Source: Blastobasis lacticolella (Eukaryota > Arthropoda > Insecta > Lepidoptera > Blastobasidae). From it: a stretch of 64,000 nt of DNA. Below the pieces are notes generated by a model. The model had not been told where the DNA came from. It did no database searches and was given only the letters and a program-made list of their open reading frames with translations. Location of the stretch: NCBI GenBank assembly GCA_905147135.1, contig LR990054.1, positions 11,445,001 through 11,509,000 on the forward strand. Direction: 5' to 3'. Below are positions 10,901-21,008 of this stretch, in pieces. A program made the translations under genes and the position numbers. Numbering within the stretch: the stretch's first letter is position 1; every line of letters begins with the position of its first letter.

Positions 10901-12613
10901 GGAGTGTTCCATCTAAAATGCTTATAACAAGATCCAAGAGGCGTCCATTGGACTTCGGTCTACCGGCCGCAGCAACTCGGCCAGGCGGATAATTACCCTT
11001 TTAAATACTATAAAAACTGTAAAATACTTGGATAGGGTACTTTATAAGCGATTTACTTGACTTAAAATACCCAGGCAAAAAATATACAAAATAGCTGCCT
11101 TTTTGTGCCTCCGTTCGTTTTCAACTCATTGCTGTCAACATTGTGTCTATGTCGTAGCTAGATCTTAGTATTGATATTTCATGATATGGTCGTCCATTCA
11201 ATTATGTGGAAAATTTTGTGCTACCTACATCATGATATGTTCTGCATAATCACCATTGGACGATTTGAACTGCTAAACGCACGGTCACTACATGATATGG
11301 GCAAAAATTTAGTGATCATATGATCCTAAAACGGTGAATAATATTATTATATTACCTATCATGTAATATAATAATATTATTCACCGTTAGAGGCGCTGAT
11401 GTTTTTCTAATACATATTGGCAGCAGAATGAGTATTAAAAAATCACAATAATATACTGACCAATGGAAGATAAAAGTGAAATATTGTTACGACAAAAATC
11501 TAATTGAATTTTATGAAAGTCAGTAAAAAAAGGAAATTGCTGCTTTAGTTTTAGAAAAAAAAAGGAGCGCTACTGTGTGGGTATGTGGTCACGAGACTTT
11601 GCTGACAGACACGCAACCACCTGTCAGAAGATTGACATACAGCCAACGGAAAATCTTACTGCATAAATAATGACAGGCGCCATAACCTAAAATCAACCTT
11701 ATCTAACCTTCCTAAATCGTGCTGTCGGTGCCGCTCGCAAATCGTCACTCTACCTGGGTGGAGTACGTTGTAGAAGTAGGTGAAATACGTTTTATGTCAT
11801 CCTATAAACCATATAATAATAATACAATATTCATGCTATTGAACCCTGAGTGTAGTGAAGGACTCTAAGAGTTAACTCGCTCAGGAGTTAAGTTTAAACT
11901 TAAAAACGAGGCAGTTAAGTGAGTGAAGCGAGTGAATAAGACAAGCTTTATCCCAGAGGTGAATACTCTACTTTTCTGCCTTTTGTGAGACAATAGAGAG
12001 CCAGGTCTGTCAAAATGTCTTCAAAAATAAGCATAGAATTTTTAATTTAGTTACTCTTTGTAAATTAAATTAATTGTGGTACTTATTGGACTCTTAGTCT
12101 AAAATAAATTTATAGTAACACTAATACCGTTTTCTGTTTTACAATAATTCCAATTCCACCTTTCGGTATTGTTTATAATTTTGTTTATTTGTGTCGTGTC
12201 GTGGTGTATTGTGGCAATAAGTAATTGTTCTTATTCTTTTTTGTGTTCTTCTTAAGGTGGCCATTTCCATTTTCGAATATAAACACACACTATAGTGCCT
12301 CACCCAGCGCCTTTACAGAAATTAAAATTAAACAATTCATGCTTGGCCGGCAATTGAACTCGGGCCCTCTGCGTAGTAGACGGGCATGTTGACCACTGAA
12401 CCACTTAGATTGTCAAAATTTAATCCAATACCACTATCATTTCCAGGTAACACGGTCCTCCGTTTCATCAACGAGAACTGGCGGGCTGTCTCTGAGGAGT
12501 TCGGGAAGCCAGTAGTAGAATACGCCATGAACGTGACCATTGAGACCGCAAGGCAGTTCTTCAATGCCGTACCTTACGACGAACTCCTTCACGTACCCAT
12601 ACCGAAGTATTAG
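4780..12613 (+). CDS. JHBP/takeout-family secreted protein, gene A (5'-partial, exons 2-5)
   Basis: Exons 4780-4999, 8178-8308, 9343-9498 and 12447-12613 join in frame across GT-AG introns with phases 2, 1, 1 and end in TAG, giving about 224 residues of mature protein. JHBP/takeout proteins are secreted carriers of hydrophobic ligands such as juvenile hormone. Family signs seen: the N-terminal HPC...C pair (C-x6-C here, one residue shorter than in genes B and C), GIPQLGVPSLDPF, the LLLFPINGEGDSKIK segment, YSFDYGD, and the LRFINENW C-terminal helix region. The signal-peptide exon is missing: exon 2 opens in phase 1 after a good acceptor (GTTTTCCAG) at 4779. An in-frame ATG at 4758 sits in the polypyrimidine tract and is probably not the start. 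The gene converges on gene B. It has two extra cysteines (codons at 4980-4982 and 8218-8220) absent from B and C. True ligand unknown. Confidence 0.88.
6207..6500 (+). pseudogene. LINE ORF2 C-terminal scrap in gene A intron 2
   Basis: A frame across 6305-6400 reads CECSSHVSLFEQSAHHILWEC, with QWQHER just after it. This is the cysteine/histidine tail pattern found at the end of R1/RTE-type ORF2 proteins. The reading frame changes within the piece and no RT motif survives, so it is a decayed fragment. Confidence 0.55.
7860..8135 (+). mobile_element. LINE 3'-end fragment in gene A intron 2
   Basis: The stretch around 7960-8000 encodes the WNELP-like sequence that typically precedes the end of insect LINE ORF2. 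It is followed by a short 3' region (GCATAAGCGTCCATAGACTG, CAGTCTGTTTGCCTCTTA-like) ending in GGGGTATAAAAAAAA. A single stray frame survives. It stops about 45 bp short of the exon 3 acceptor of gene A. Confidence 0.6.
8178..8308 (+). CDS. Gene A exon 3 (LFPINGEG exon)
   Basis: 131 nt, phases 2 to 1, the same length as exon 3 of genes B and C. The acceptor AAATTTCAG ends at 8177 and the donor GTGAGT starts at 8309. It encodes VLEVRCNITIKGKYTAVG and LLLFPINGEGDSKIKI. The cysteine in VRCN replaces the threonine found in both paralogues. Confidence 0.9.
8435..8720. repeat. Dispersed repeat (GACCTGATGGTAAG family) in gene A intron 3
   Basis: The block CAGTGACAAACGACCAGACC with CTGATGGTAAGCGGCAACTG recurs near 26870-26900 and 37965-38010. 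The following block (ACCATCTTGATTAAACTGG) recurs near 24740. It is non-coding, transposon-derived filler. Confidence 0.5.
9343..9498 (+). CDS. Gene A exon 4
   Basis: 156 nt, phase 1 in and phase 1 out, exactly the length of exon 4 in genes B and C. Acceptor TTTTACAG, donor GTGAGT. It encodes KMNIKTKYFKD, IKSYRYSFDYGDK and TNLFKGNAEL, matching the central family segment of the paralogues. Confidence 0.9.
9790..10720 (+). pseudogene. Non-LTR reverse transcriptase fragment in gene A intron 4
   Basis: Translated pieces run in the order expected for a jockey-like RT: FLDVVQAFDKVWY near 9813-9851, then AWVPQGSVLGPVLYLLYTCDIP, ADNTAIMAKG (the catalytic YADD is replaced by IADN), WTVKWRIKLNESKS and YIGMTLDA in the frame 9927-10307, then remnants of the C-terminal thumb. 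Stops and frameshifts separate them. With the catalytic aspartate box altered it cannot be active. Confidence 0.8.
11330..11388. repeat. Perfect 26-bp inverted repeat (hairpin)
   Basis: Arms 11330-11355 and 11363-11388 are exact reverse complements with a 7-nt loop (CTATCAT). The arm starts AACGGTGAATAATATTATTA. It may be the core of a MITE in intron 4 of gene A; no flanking duplication was identified. Confidence 0.85.
12270..12425 (-). mobile_element. tRNA-headed SINE ending next to exon 5 of gene A
   Basis: Read on the minus strand, the tRNA-like head runs through AGTGGTTCAGTGG-type A-box and GAGTTCAATTGCCGG-type B-box sequence, followed by a body towards 12270 with TTTAATTTCTGT. The same arrangement is seen at 34378-34615. 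The head ends only about 25 bp before the acceptor at 12446, so the SINE abuts the polypyrimidine tract of the last exon. Confidence 0.65.
12447..12613 (+). CDS. Gene A exon 5 (C-terminal exon and stop)
   Basis: 167 nt after the acceptor TTTCCAG, ending in TAG at 12611-12613. It encodes NTVLRFINENWRAVSEEFGK, PVVEYAMNV, then FFNAVPYDELLHVPIPKY. This aligns with the same exon in genes B and C. Confidence 0.9.
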
Positions 12614-12695
12614 AGTTCTTTTTACGTAAGAAGTCCTACATTTACCCTCATGGACATTCACTTGTATACTTGAACCCCCAACCAGAGCGTTCAAG

Positions 12696-12701
12696 AATAA
12701 A
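12696..12701 (+). other. Polyadenylation signal of gene A
   Basis: A canonical AATAAA lies 83 bp after the stop codon of gene A, a usual place for the 3' processing signal. No cDNA is available to confirm it. Confidence 0.6.
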
Positions 12702-13388
12702 AAGGCGCTGTTGTCTTTAGAAAGATTTTACGTCTACGGCTGTGTTCTTAGTTTATGATTGCAGTTCTAATGACTATCACGGGACTTCTTATGTGAAATA
12801 TAGATACTCTAGAATCAAGGAATTGTAATCATTATCAATCTCGACTCCAGATGTTATAGTTATTGATCCGAGTGTTCATTTTTGAGGTATTTGATTTTGA
12901 TATCGTGTTCCAAGAAGACTTTGACAGACAAGAAATATTGTTCCCAAGAAATGAGTGCAAGTGAAGTGAAGAAAAGCTCAGTAGCAAAACAATTTTAATC
13001 GAAATTGTAATCGAAAGAACAATGGAAATTAATTTCAGTTTTTGTATGAATTCAGTACAGTATTGAATTTGAATTTTTTTTATACAGATTAATTTATTAT
13101 GTGGCAATAATAAACTTTAGTACCCAAATAGTTACTATAAAACTTTAAAAACAATACCCGAATGTAGTTATTTACCTCAGTATTGTAAATATAAAAAAGC
13201 GTTTAATTAAAGCGTATTAAGTAGTTATTTATAACTGTATTTTTATTGGTAGAGATAACTTTTGTTATTTTGTAACGACAACCATGTCAACACAAACTAA
13301 TATTTTTATACCACTAAGGTGGCAAACAAGCTACATTATATGTCTTACGTATAAAAAAGTCTTGAGTACACGGCGTGGGTACTGGTAC
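12702..13388. other. AT-rich intergenic DNA, nothing recognised
   Basis: Downstream of gene A. A 90-codon minus-strand open frame (13107-12835) is rich in Ile, Ser and Asn, as chance frames in AT-rich DNA are. No family motif or splice context was found. Confidence 0.4.
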
Positions 13389-13603
13389 AAACTTATCTGG
13401 CCCAATGACGGCGTGGCTGTTGCTAAATTTAGTATTGCCGCCAAATTATATTTTAATTGGTAAGTTGACAAGTTGTATTTAGTTTTCGTCACCTGGTCAG
13501 ATAAGCGTGTCTAGTTGCACTGTTATAAACTTATCTGGCCCAATGACGGTGTCACAGTTCTTCAATTTAGTATTGCCGCCAAATGATATTTCAATTGGCG
13601 GCC
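13389..13603 (+). repeat. Diverged tandem duplication, period about 138 bp
   Basis: The block AAACTTATCTGGCCCAATGA is followed by GTATTGCCGCCAAAT and ATT(T/A)CAATTGG-like sequence. It occurs at about 13389-13462 and again at about 13527-13600. Several substitutions separate the copies. The stretch is non-coding in all frames that I checked. Confidence 0.75.
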
Positions 13604-15781
13604 CGGTGGCTAAAGTTGGAACTAAGTGTTACCAGTTTGAAATGTTATGTCAATTCTAACAACAGCGACGCTGTCACCGGGTCAAATATGTTTGTTGTTC
13701 TATACAAGGCTTACGTCAAAAATTATTTTACACACTCGTCAATCACCGTTCAATGCAAGATCAACGTATGATATTTTTTTATTAGTAAGATGGTCATCTT
13801 TCCCCATAGGTACTAAACGTAAATTGAGCCCGGCTTGCGCAAAATTCTTAAACATATTTAAGATGTACGTTTAATGTCACTTTGTATGACATTTTGTGTT
13901 TATCTTAAACTTAATAAGAATTTAGTGAAAGCCGCCCTAAGAGATTTACTGGTGTTTATGTAAAAATAAAGTAAGTTATTATAAGTTAGTTTACAAAAAT
14001 TATCTCTTTAAAACAAATAATTATGAGTTATTTCAATAAAATATTTTTAAATAAAGTATTTTATTTTTGCACCCCGCGCGTGGATTTGCGGTTCTAGTAA
14101 ATCTTTCCATATGTATGGTCACGGTCTAAAATGCTGTCCAGTTTCCTATATTGTCACACGGTGTACAGTAAAGTCTAAACGGACAAATGGCTGGTTTCAA
14201 CTGATCAAATATTATGACTTGTCTTTATTGACCGAATGGTGTCCTGTAGGACATAACGTTACGCTTTTATAAGGTGATGGCGTAAGTTCAGCTAATAAGT
14301 AGGAGTTAAGCACTACGCTCCGTTAAAATGGCGTAAGGTTCAGGCTTACGTAGAGTGGTTAGAACTACTAAAAATTAATAGGTTGAAGAGCTAGGTATAC
14401 CCCGTGGTGTAAACTCTGTTGAATGAGATAATAAAATAAAAGTAACAAATAGAGAGTTCAGGGTGGGTTTTATTATCTGTCGGGCCTGGAGTAAGACTAA
14501 AATTAAATACAAAGAAAATATACACAATACAGATATTTACTTATGTAGGCAAACTAGAGTCCAAAATTCAAATAACTACAAGAAGAAGCAAGAACTTGCT
14601 GTTTCACGAGTTCGAAGTTCCTGTCATGTTTTCCGAATTGTTGATCATTCCAAAATCTCTGTATTAAATAATAATAATACTTAATCCTTAGTAAACATTT
14701 AAATTGTTGGTAATATTTGATGAGCTGGGCTCGTAAAATTAAAAGCCAGTGTCCGTCCGATACCGGACGTTCAGAAGCCTTGATAAACTCGTCCGATCGA
14801 CCTAATGTGCGGCACAGTCCGTACAACACTTAAATAATTATGTACTTTCAATAATCAATAAGTAAATTGATTTTTAACACATGTACGTGATATTTAATAC
14901 TGTAGGTCAATTAACACAATAGTAAATAAACTTTACAAGTAATTTGGTCCAAACTTTTCCAACATCTTACATATTCACAAAACACACTCCTTAATCCTTT
15001 TTTTCCTTCCTGTCCCCTGTCTAACATTTTCGACCTCCGTGAAATCCTCCGTCAATAAAATTCAAACTTTATGACAGCAACGTATTTTGACGAGGACAAA
15101 ATCAGTAAAATAATTACCTACAGATATTTTTAGATCACATCTACAAATTCTTATTGGCTTTGATAGCGTTATATTGGAAATATGATCAAACTACGTTTGT
15201 TTAGAGCGTGCTCGGATAACATTTCTCTTAATTCCAGAAAATATCAACATTTTCAGTCGAATTAAGAAAAGTTACCAAATCATACTATTGAATATGTCAC
15301 ATTTATTGTCAAAATAAACAAAACGATATTAAAACCAGTTAAAACAAAGGAGTTACTAAAGGTTTGAAATCCTTTTTATCGCACAAAAAGAAGAATGCAA
15401 AACTAAAACCCGCCTATGGAAAAACCGACCCTCTAAAAATAACGAAACAAGATAATATACCTCAATAAAGAGCCTATAGGACAACACGGTCACACCTCTT
15501 CACGTGTTAGTAATTAACATTATATTTAGAAACTACTTATGCTTTGTAGGACGCATTCCTAAGGCAATAATCCGGTTAAGTTATGATGAAAGGTGAATTG
15601 TGGCCTCTAATGTCACGCAAAGGTTATTACTCTCACAGTTATCGCACGCAATATTAAAAGTACTTATTATAATTGAAAACAACTCGAATCTAGTGAGGTT
15701 TCAATCTACAGCAAGCTTAATTAAACATCCTTTACGTAAACCATACATTTTCTAAGGATACCCTCTGTTCTTGTCACTTAC
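13604..15781. other. Intergenic DNA, nothing recognised
   Basis: AT-rich sequence with only short open frames of low-complexity composition. I saw no transposon ends, no SINE boxes and no exon-like stretch except the one listed next, at 15782-16110. Confidence 0.4.
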
Positions 15782-16110
15782 CTTTACCCTCTCAAGCATT
15801 AATACATCAGCAGCTGAAGGCTCGTTATCTTTACAGCTGCTAAAATTCAAAGTCTCCGCCCGTAGATTAATAACAAAATCACCCGCGAAAGAAAATTGAA
15901 GATCTTCTTCCCGACGATTGCCTTCAATATCAGGAACATTTTCGATCGACGCCGACTAGCAATCTATTCTGCGGACACTTGCGAGTTAAAAGGAGCTTTT
16001 TCTACTTGTAATAGGGGTGTTATTAGCTCACCGTGCTATCGGCGGGTGTACAATAATTTGTCTTGGTTACCCGCCTTTTGGTAACGCCTTTGCCGCGTCT
16101 TTGTCATCAT
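15782..16110 (-). pseudogene. Unrecognised coding-like segment ending at a consensus splice donor
   Basis: On the minus strand, 15955-15782 is open for 58 codons and ends exactly at GTAAGT (15781-15776). Its composition is protein-like: it includes ENVPDIEGNRREEDLQF, SFAGDFVINLRAETLNFSSC and AADVLMLERVK, unlike the Asn/Ile-rich chance frames around it. Upstream, a second frame from an ATG at 16110 reads MMTKTRQRRYQ and later HGELITPLLQVEKAPFN but contains TAG codons, and the two parts are out of frame. It could be an exon of a split host gene with a small intron, or a decayed gene or transposon. I recognise no family. Confidence 0.4.
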
Positions 16111-16463
16111 GAGTAGCTCCCTCTATTAAACGTGACGTTTGACTTTTAACAGAGTATTCTACTTAACTAATGTTTTTGCGCTTTTTAACGACTTCTTCTT
16201 TTCCTGTAATCGATGTTTGCTCTCTTTTTATTGAGGTATGTAATGGTAGCATTAAGATTATATATTTTACGAATATAGGTAATTGTTTATATGTTTGTAT
16301 GTATAGTTTGTTTGTTTACGTACTGTACAACTCCAAACGAATGGGGAAAGGGCAGGCCAATGATGATTATGTATGGGCATAATCACTTGAACTACAGTTT
16401 TTTTTTTTGATTGATTTTCTGAGATTATAAATTTACATGTTAATATTAAATTACAATGTATTG

Positions 16464-16805
16464 GAGCGTCAGTGGCGGTTGAGTATCAGGCTCGTAAGCG
16501 AGAGGTACCGGGTTTAAATGCCGCTGCGGCCATTTACCAATGACTCTTTTCTATGTAATGTACATTTGTTGAATACTGACCGCTGCTCTTACGGTGAGGG
16601 CAAACATCGTGATGAAACCTGCAAATTCAAGCAACTGAATTTGAAACCATGATCCAATCTGGTCAGGTTCCCCTGGTAGCAGGGTCACGGAGGTCAGATG
16701 GAAGTCGCTCCACTTTAATTACCTGTTCGCCAAAACCTGGATCATGGTCAAGGTGGACCCCGGGCCCTCGTGTTCGAGAGCACAACCGGGACATGAACGC
16801 CTAGA
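16464..16805 (+). mobile_element. Full-length tRNA-derived SINE (family 1)
   Basis: The head has a tRNA-like A box (GTGGCGGTTGAGTATC), GCTCGTAAGCGAGAGGTACC and a B box (GGGTTTAAATGCC, mutated). The conserved body follows: ACCAATGACTCTTTTCT, CGGTGAGGGCAAACATCGTG, TGATCCAATCTGGTCAGGTT, TGGATCATGGTCAAGG and a terminal block near ACATGAACGCC. About ten more copies lie in this window. Confidence 0.85.
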
Positions 16806-17329
16806 TTATGTTTTATTGTTATATTACAATTTAAAACAGATTTAGTGCAATGTCACTTTGAAATTCGGTTTCAATAGAATACAAATTATGCATGTCAAAT
16901 GTGAATATAATGTCAAAAAACCTTTCACTAATGAAGCAACACTATATTCTAAATAATAGAGGAAGGCAAATAACTCAATACTCTACTCAAAGTAAATAAA
17001 TTTTGTGACTGCAAAATGGTGTAGGCACTAAAAAGATTCTAAAATGTTCCAATTACTCTCAAGTAATTGTCACTTATATAATGGATTTGTAACGACTTGA
17101 TTGCATTGTTAATGTAAAAAACATAAGCACCACTTTAGTAATTGCAATCTTCTTAAATTTAGTTTTTCGAACAAAATTATGTGCAATCTTGACTCATTGT
17201 TTAGTTTCATGAGCATACACGATACATAAGCGTTTCTTTCAGACCACTCATGCATGAAAACACTGATTAAGCATGGAGAGACAAAAATGTAGGCCAAGCT
17301 GATATCTTAATGAAGGTTTTTGATTGGAA

Positions 17330-17612
17330 GCATGACGCCCTTCTGGCCGTGTGGTGTCCGGCAGAGTAGAATAGCACCAACCCCTTACACTCATGGGTGT
17401 TGTACAAGGCGACTTATGTTTAGAGGCAAAAGATCAAGGGTCTTCGTAGGCTGGAAAATGGGCAGCAGCGTTTTCCATTGTTATATTTGTAGCACTGCGA
17501 TCTCCAACCCGCCAGCCAAGCGTGGAGATTATGGCAATAGCCTTCCCTTTCGTGAGAGAGGCCCTAAAGCCTGCAGTGGACTGTTATGAACTGTGATGAT
17601 GATGATGATGAC
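17330..17612 (+). mobile_element. Short repeat (family 2), (GAT)n-tailed
   Basis: It starts with GTGTGGTGTCCGGCAGAGTA, continues through CACTCATGGGTGTTGTACAA, CTGGAAAATGGGCAGCAGCG and CGATCTCCAACCCGCC, and ends with CTGCAGTGGACTGTTATG followed by (GATGAT)n. The same order is found at 18905-19155 (+), 32675-32935 (-) and 47665-48350 (-). It is a SINE-like element; I do not know its formal name. Confidence 0.75.
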
Positions 17613-17794
17613 GCCCTTCTGACCCATGGTTACATTGACTTGTTACGTGGGTACTTGGTGTTGCAAAAACTATCGTAGATGCGATTCCTATTTTAACACT
17701 GCGATCTCCAGTTCAGTCTTGGCAGTGTCCGATATAATAATTTAGTGCCCGCGCCTTTCTAGTAAATAGTTTGCACAAGGCGATTGAGCGTATG

Positions 17795-18425
17795 AGCATA
17801 GTTGGTCTATTGGTTAAGGTATCCGCCTCGTAAGCAACCGGGTTCGAATCCAACTGCCGCCATGTACCAATGACGTTTTGTGAGTTATGTAGGGGAAAGT
17901 ATAGGACACATTTCAGTTTTAACAAATATTATTTCGAAATTGGAGACATGAATGTCATTTTAATTGATAATTGCGCAGTTTAAACTTCATTTGTTATATG
18001 CTTTCGGTAAAAGGTACGGTAACTTTATAAAATTAATTACTTTAGATACTTTATCGATCGGTCAGCAGCTGGACACGGACTGGCTCACCGCGTGTTAGAG
18101 TGACATGTTTTGTTTGGGCGTTCATAGATGACGCTCATGTAGAGAAATAGAGTTGTTATCGACACTGTCCAATACTATATGCTGACCTTACCCTACATTA
18201 GTTTAACACTAACCGATTCTCTTAGGGTGAGGGAAACCATCTTGATAAAGCCTGCACATTCAGGCGACTGAATGTGTAGCGTAATCATAATCTTAAGTCT
18301 GGTCAGATAGTAGTTGCTCCACTGTAATTATCTGTTCTGCCAAATCCTGGATCATGGTCAAGGCGGACCTTGGGCTCTAATGCGCGAGAGCACAACCAGG
18401 ACATTAACGCCAAGATGATTTTTAT
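17795..18425 (+). mobile_element. SINE family 1 copy split into head and body
   Basis: The tRNA-like head is at 17795-17895 (GGTTAAGGTATCC, GGGTTCGAATCC, GTACCAATGACG). The body resumes at about 18180 with ACTAACCGATTCTCTTAGGG and runs to GACATTAACGCCAAGATGAT at about 18420. About 285 bp of unrelated sequence separates the parts. I could not see clean inserted-element ends, so a later insertion is likely but not shown. Confidence 0.6.
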
Positions 18426-18904
18426 TGCATGGTGGACCAGCTAAAGCCAGGTATCCGGTACAGTAGAATTCACCGCCCACCATTTCCACTACGAAGTAGA
18501 TACTATGTATTGCATCCTATGTATTGCACAAGGAGGTGCAATACATAGGTAAAACCTAAGTGTCCGATACAGTAAAATTTAGTTACCACTATTACTAAAT
18601 ATTACACAAGGAAGTGGGCCAGCTAAAACGTCGTGGGTTCAGAAAATTGGCAGCACCACTTTCAGTCGCATAAACTCAAGATCATATTATACTTACTACG
18701 ATCTCCACCCTGCCTGCCAAACGTGATGAATTTTGAAGGTTTCCGCTTGTTATAATAGTATAAAACGAGTAGTTACACCTTTAGTCAGTAGCCTGCAAAT
18801 TACATTCAATAAATCAAGAAACATGAGGCCATTGCCACCTGTCATATTTTGGCAACGGTCTCCTTGAGCATTGCAATCAGAAGTATTGTTTTATGGTGGA
18901 TCGT

Positions 18905-19155
18905 TGTACCGATCGATAGCCGTGTGGTGTCCGGCAGAGTAGAATAGCACCAGCCCCTTACACTCATGGGTGTCGTACAAGGCGATTAATGTTTTCGAGG
19001 CTAAAGGTCTCGAGTCTCCGAAGGCTGGAAAATGGACAGCAGCGTTTTCAATTGCGATCTCCAACCCGCCTTCCAAGCGTGGAGATTATGGCAATATCCT
19101 CCTCTTTCGTGGAAGAGGCTCTAAGTCCTGCAGTGGACTGTTATGGGCTGTAGAG
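18905..19155 (+). mobile_element. Short repeat (family 2)
   Basis: Same block order as 17330-17612: GTGTGGTGTCCGGCAGAGTA, CTCATGGGTGTCGTACAAGG, CTGGAAAATGGACAGCAGCG, CGATCTCCAACCCGCC, CTGCAGTGGACTGTTATGGG. The (GAT)n tail is missing. Confidence 0.75.
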
Positions 19156-19259
19156 TTGTACCCAATCCTTCACTTAATGCCTTGATCATTATAATCATTA
19201 TAGCTTAGTTTTAGGTCCTCTTTCCTACTTTTCCTCATCCACTTCAAGCGACAAGTATT

Positions 19260-20510
19260 TGAAATAAGACCTCGGTTGCCGCCCATTACTCTGAATGGTA
19301 AACAAATTCACTTCACACAAGAAGCTCGTAATTTAGGTCTAATAGTGGATACTAATTTGAGATATGAGAAACATATACAGGAGCTAGTGCGAAATTGCTT
19401 CTATCGCCTAAAACTGCTATACAGAATTAGAAAATTTCTATATCTTCGTATAAATCTGTTCTTCGTATAAGTCTTCGTATAAATCTGTTCGAAGCATTCA
19501 TTCTTTCAAAATTTACCTATGCTGATACTGTGTATGGACCAAGACTTCTGGCCAAAACAAAACAACTAATGCAACGCGCGCAGAACGCGTGTTCGATTTT
19601 GTTTTGAAATACCACCGAGGTCTCACGAATCACCCTATATTAATAATGCTCGTTTGCTTAACATGTCATCTTAAAGATCTGTGCATTTTGCTACTCTCCT
19701 ATTTGGAATTATGAAAACCGGTAAACCGCCATATCTTTATGAAAAATTTACATTCTTCTCTACAATGCGTCTTAATCAAATTAAAATCCCGCAACACAAA
19801 ACAACTTTAAAACAACAAGCTTTTAAAGGGAGTTTCATATACATCGCTGCAAAAATATGGAATACTATTCCGCCCCCATTACGTACCCTGTTCTCTATCC
19901 ACACTTTCAAGGTAAAAAATAAAAGAACAATTTTTAAGAGCGCAATTGGCTGTTGTTAACTCCCTTTCAATTTCTAGTCTACTCGTACAATATAATTTTT
20001 ACAAATCACATTAGATCTACGATAGGTAATGTATAGACAAATCTATACGTAAAGTTAAAGCGCGTATTATATGTACCTCATTTTAGACACATTTAGATAT
20101 TTAGTCTCATTTATGTTTAAAGTATTGTCAATAATAATTACTATTATTATATTTTATATATTACTATACATTTCCCTATTTTAAATTTAACGATATTATA
20201 ACTTACACACAACACACACACACATACACAATTGTATGATTAAAAACTAAGACTTCTTTCATTAATATGTTAAATTTGTTTAAGTATGTAATAATTTAAA
20301 TTTGTAAAAACCCATTATTAGCATTAAGGTTACTAATAAACAAATATAAACTTATAATTATGGACGTACGCCATCTTACCAACCGATTTCAGCTGTAAAT
20401 CAGTATCGCAGCCTTAGCTATGGCAATATGCTGAACTGGAACCGTATCGACATTTTGTTACACAGTGTACCTATATAATGTAAGTAAAAAATGATTATTC
20501 TATTCTATTC
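19260..20510 (+). pseudogene. CR1/jockey-like LINE, ORF2 C-terminus and 3' UTR
   Basis: Frames at 19276-19470 and 19681-19959 give the post-RT region: ITLNGKQIHF, EARNLGLIVDTNLRYEKHI and LKLLYRIRKF, then after decayed sequence FATLLFGIMKTGKPPYLYEK, AFKGSFIYIAAKIWNTIPPP and LRTLFSIHTFKVK. Such a block ends the ORF2 of many insect LINEs. The 3' part runs to a tail with ATTCTATTCTATTC at 20494-20510. The 5' end is missing and frames are broken at about 19470 and 19600-19680. It sits just past the 3' end of gene B. Confidence 0.75.
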
Positions 20511-20838
20511 ACTTCGCTTGGTCTTCACCATCACGTCGTCGTCGGGATATCTTTCCTGATGCAGGCACAGGGATATATATTTCCTACGTATTCCTGGAGC
20601 TTAGGCAGCACGTGACCACAGCAATGCAGGCTAGCCTCTTGGCTACCACGGATGTACTAGTTACGGACAGGATTGAGTCGTTCAGGTAACGCCGCACTAC
20701 CGACTAACAACTACTGGTAAGTACGTAGTGCGACGTTGCATCTATAATTAAAATAATTATCGTACTCGAACTAACTTATTACAAAATTTAATATTAACAT
20801 ACCCTTATATGTATACTTTTTCATATTTTATATTTCAA

Positions 20839-21008
20839 TTACACAATGTTTGGCATTGGAACATTAACGATTTCATTAAAAGGTACAGCAATGAAAAACT
20901 TTTCGATAGTTTTTACGACTAATTCTACAGCATAGTCGACGATAGGTTTTCCAAATTCCTCAGCCACTGTCTTCCAGTTTTCGTTCAGGAATGCCAGGAC
21001 AGTGTCGC
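20839..21008 (-). CDS. Gene B exon 5
   Basis: 170 nt, phase 1 in, stop TAA at 20841-20839. Acceptor TTTTATTAG. It encodes DTVLAFLNENWKTVAEEFGK and continues to VPMPNIV. It is one codon longer than the same exon of gene C. An ATTAAA-type poly(A) signal is possible on the minus strand at 20792-20787. Confidence 0.92.
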
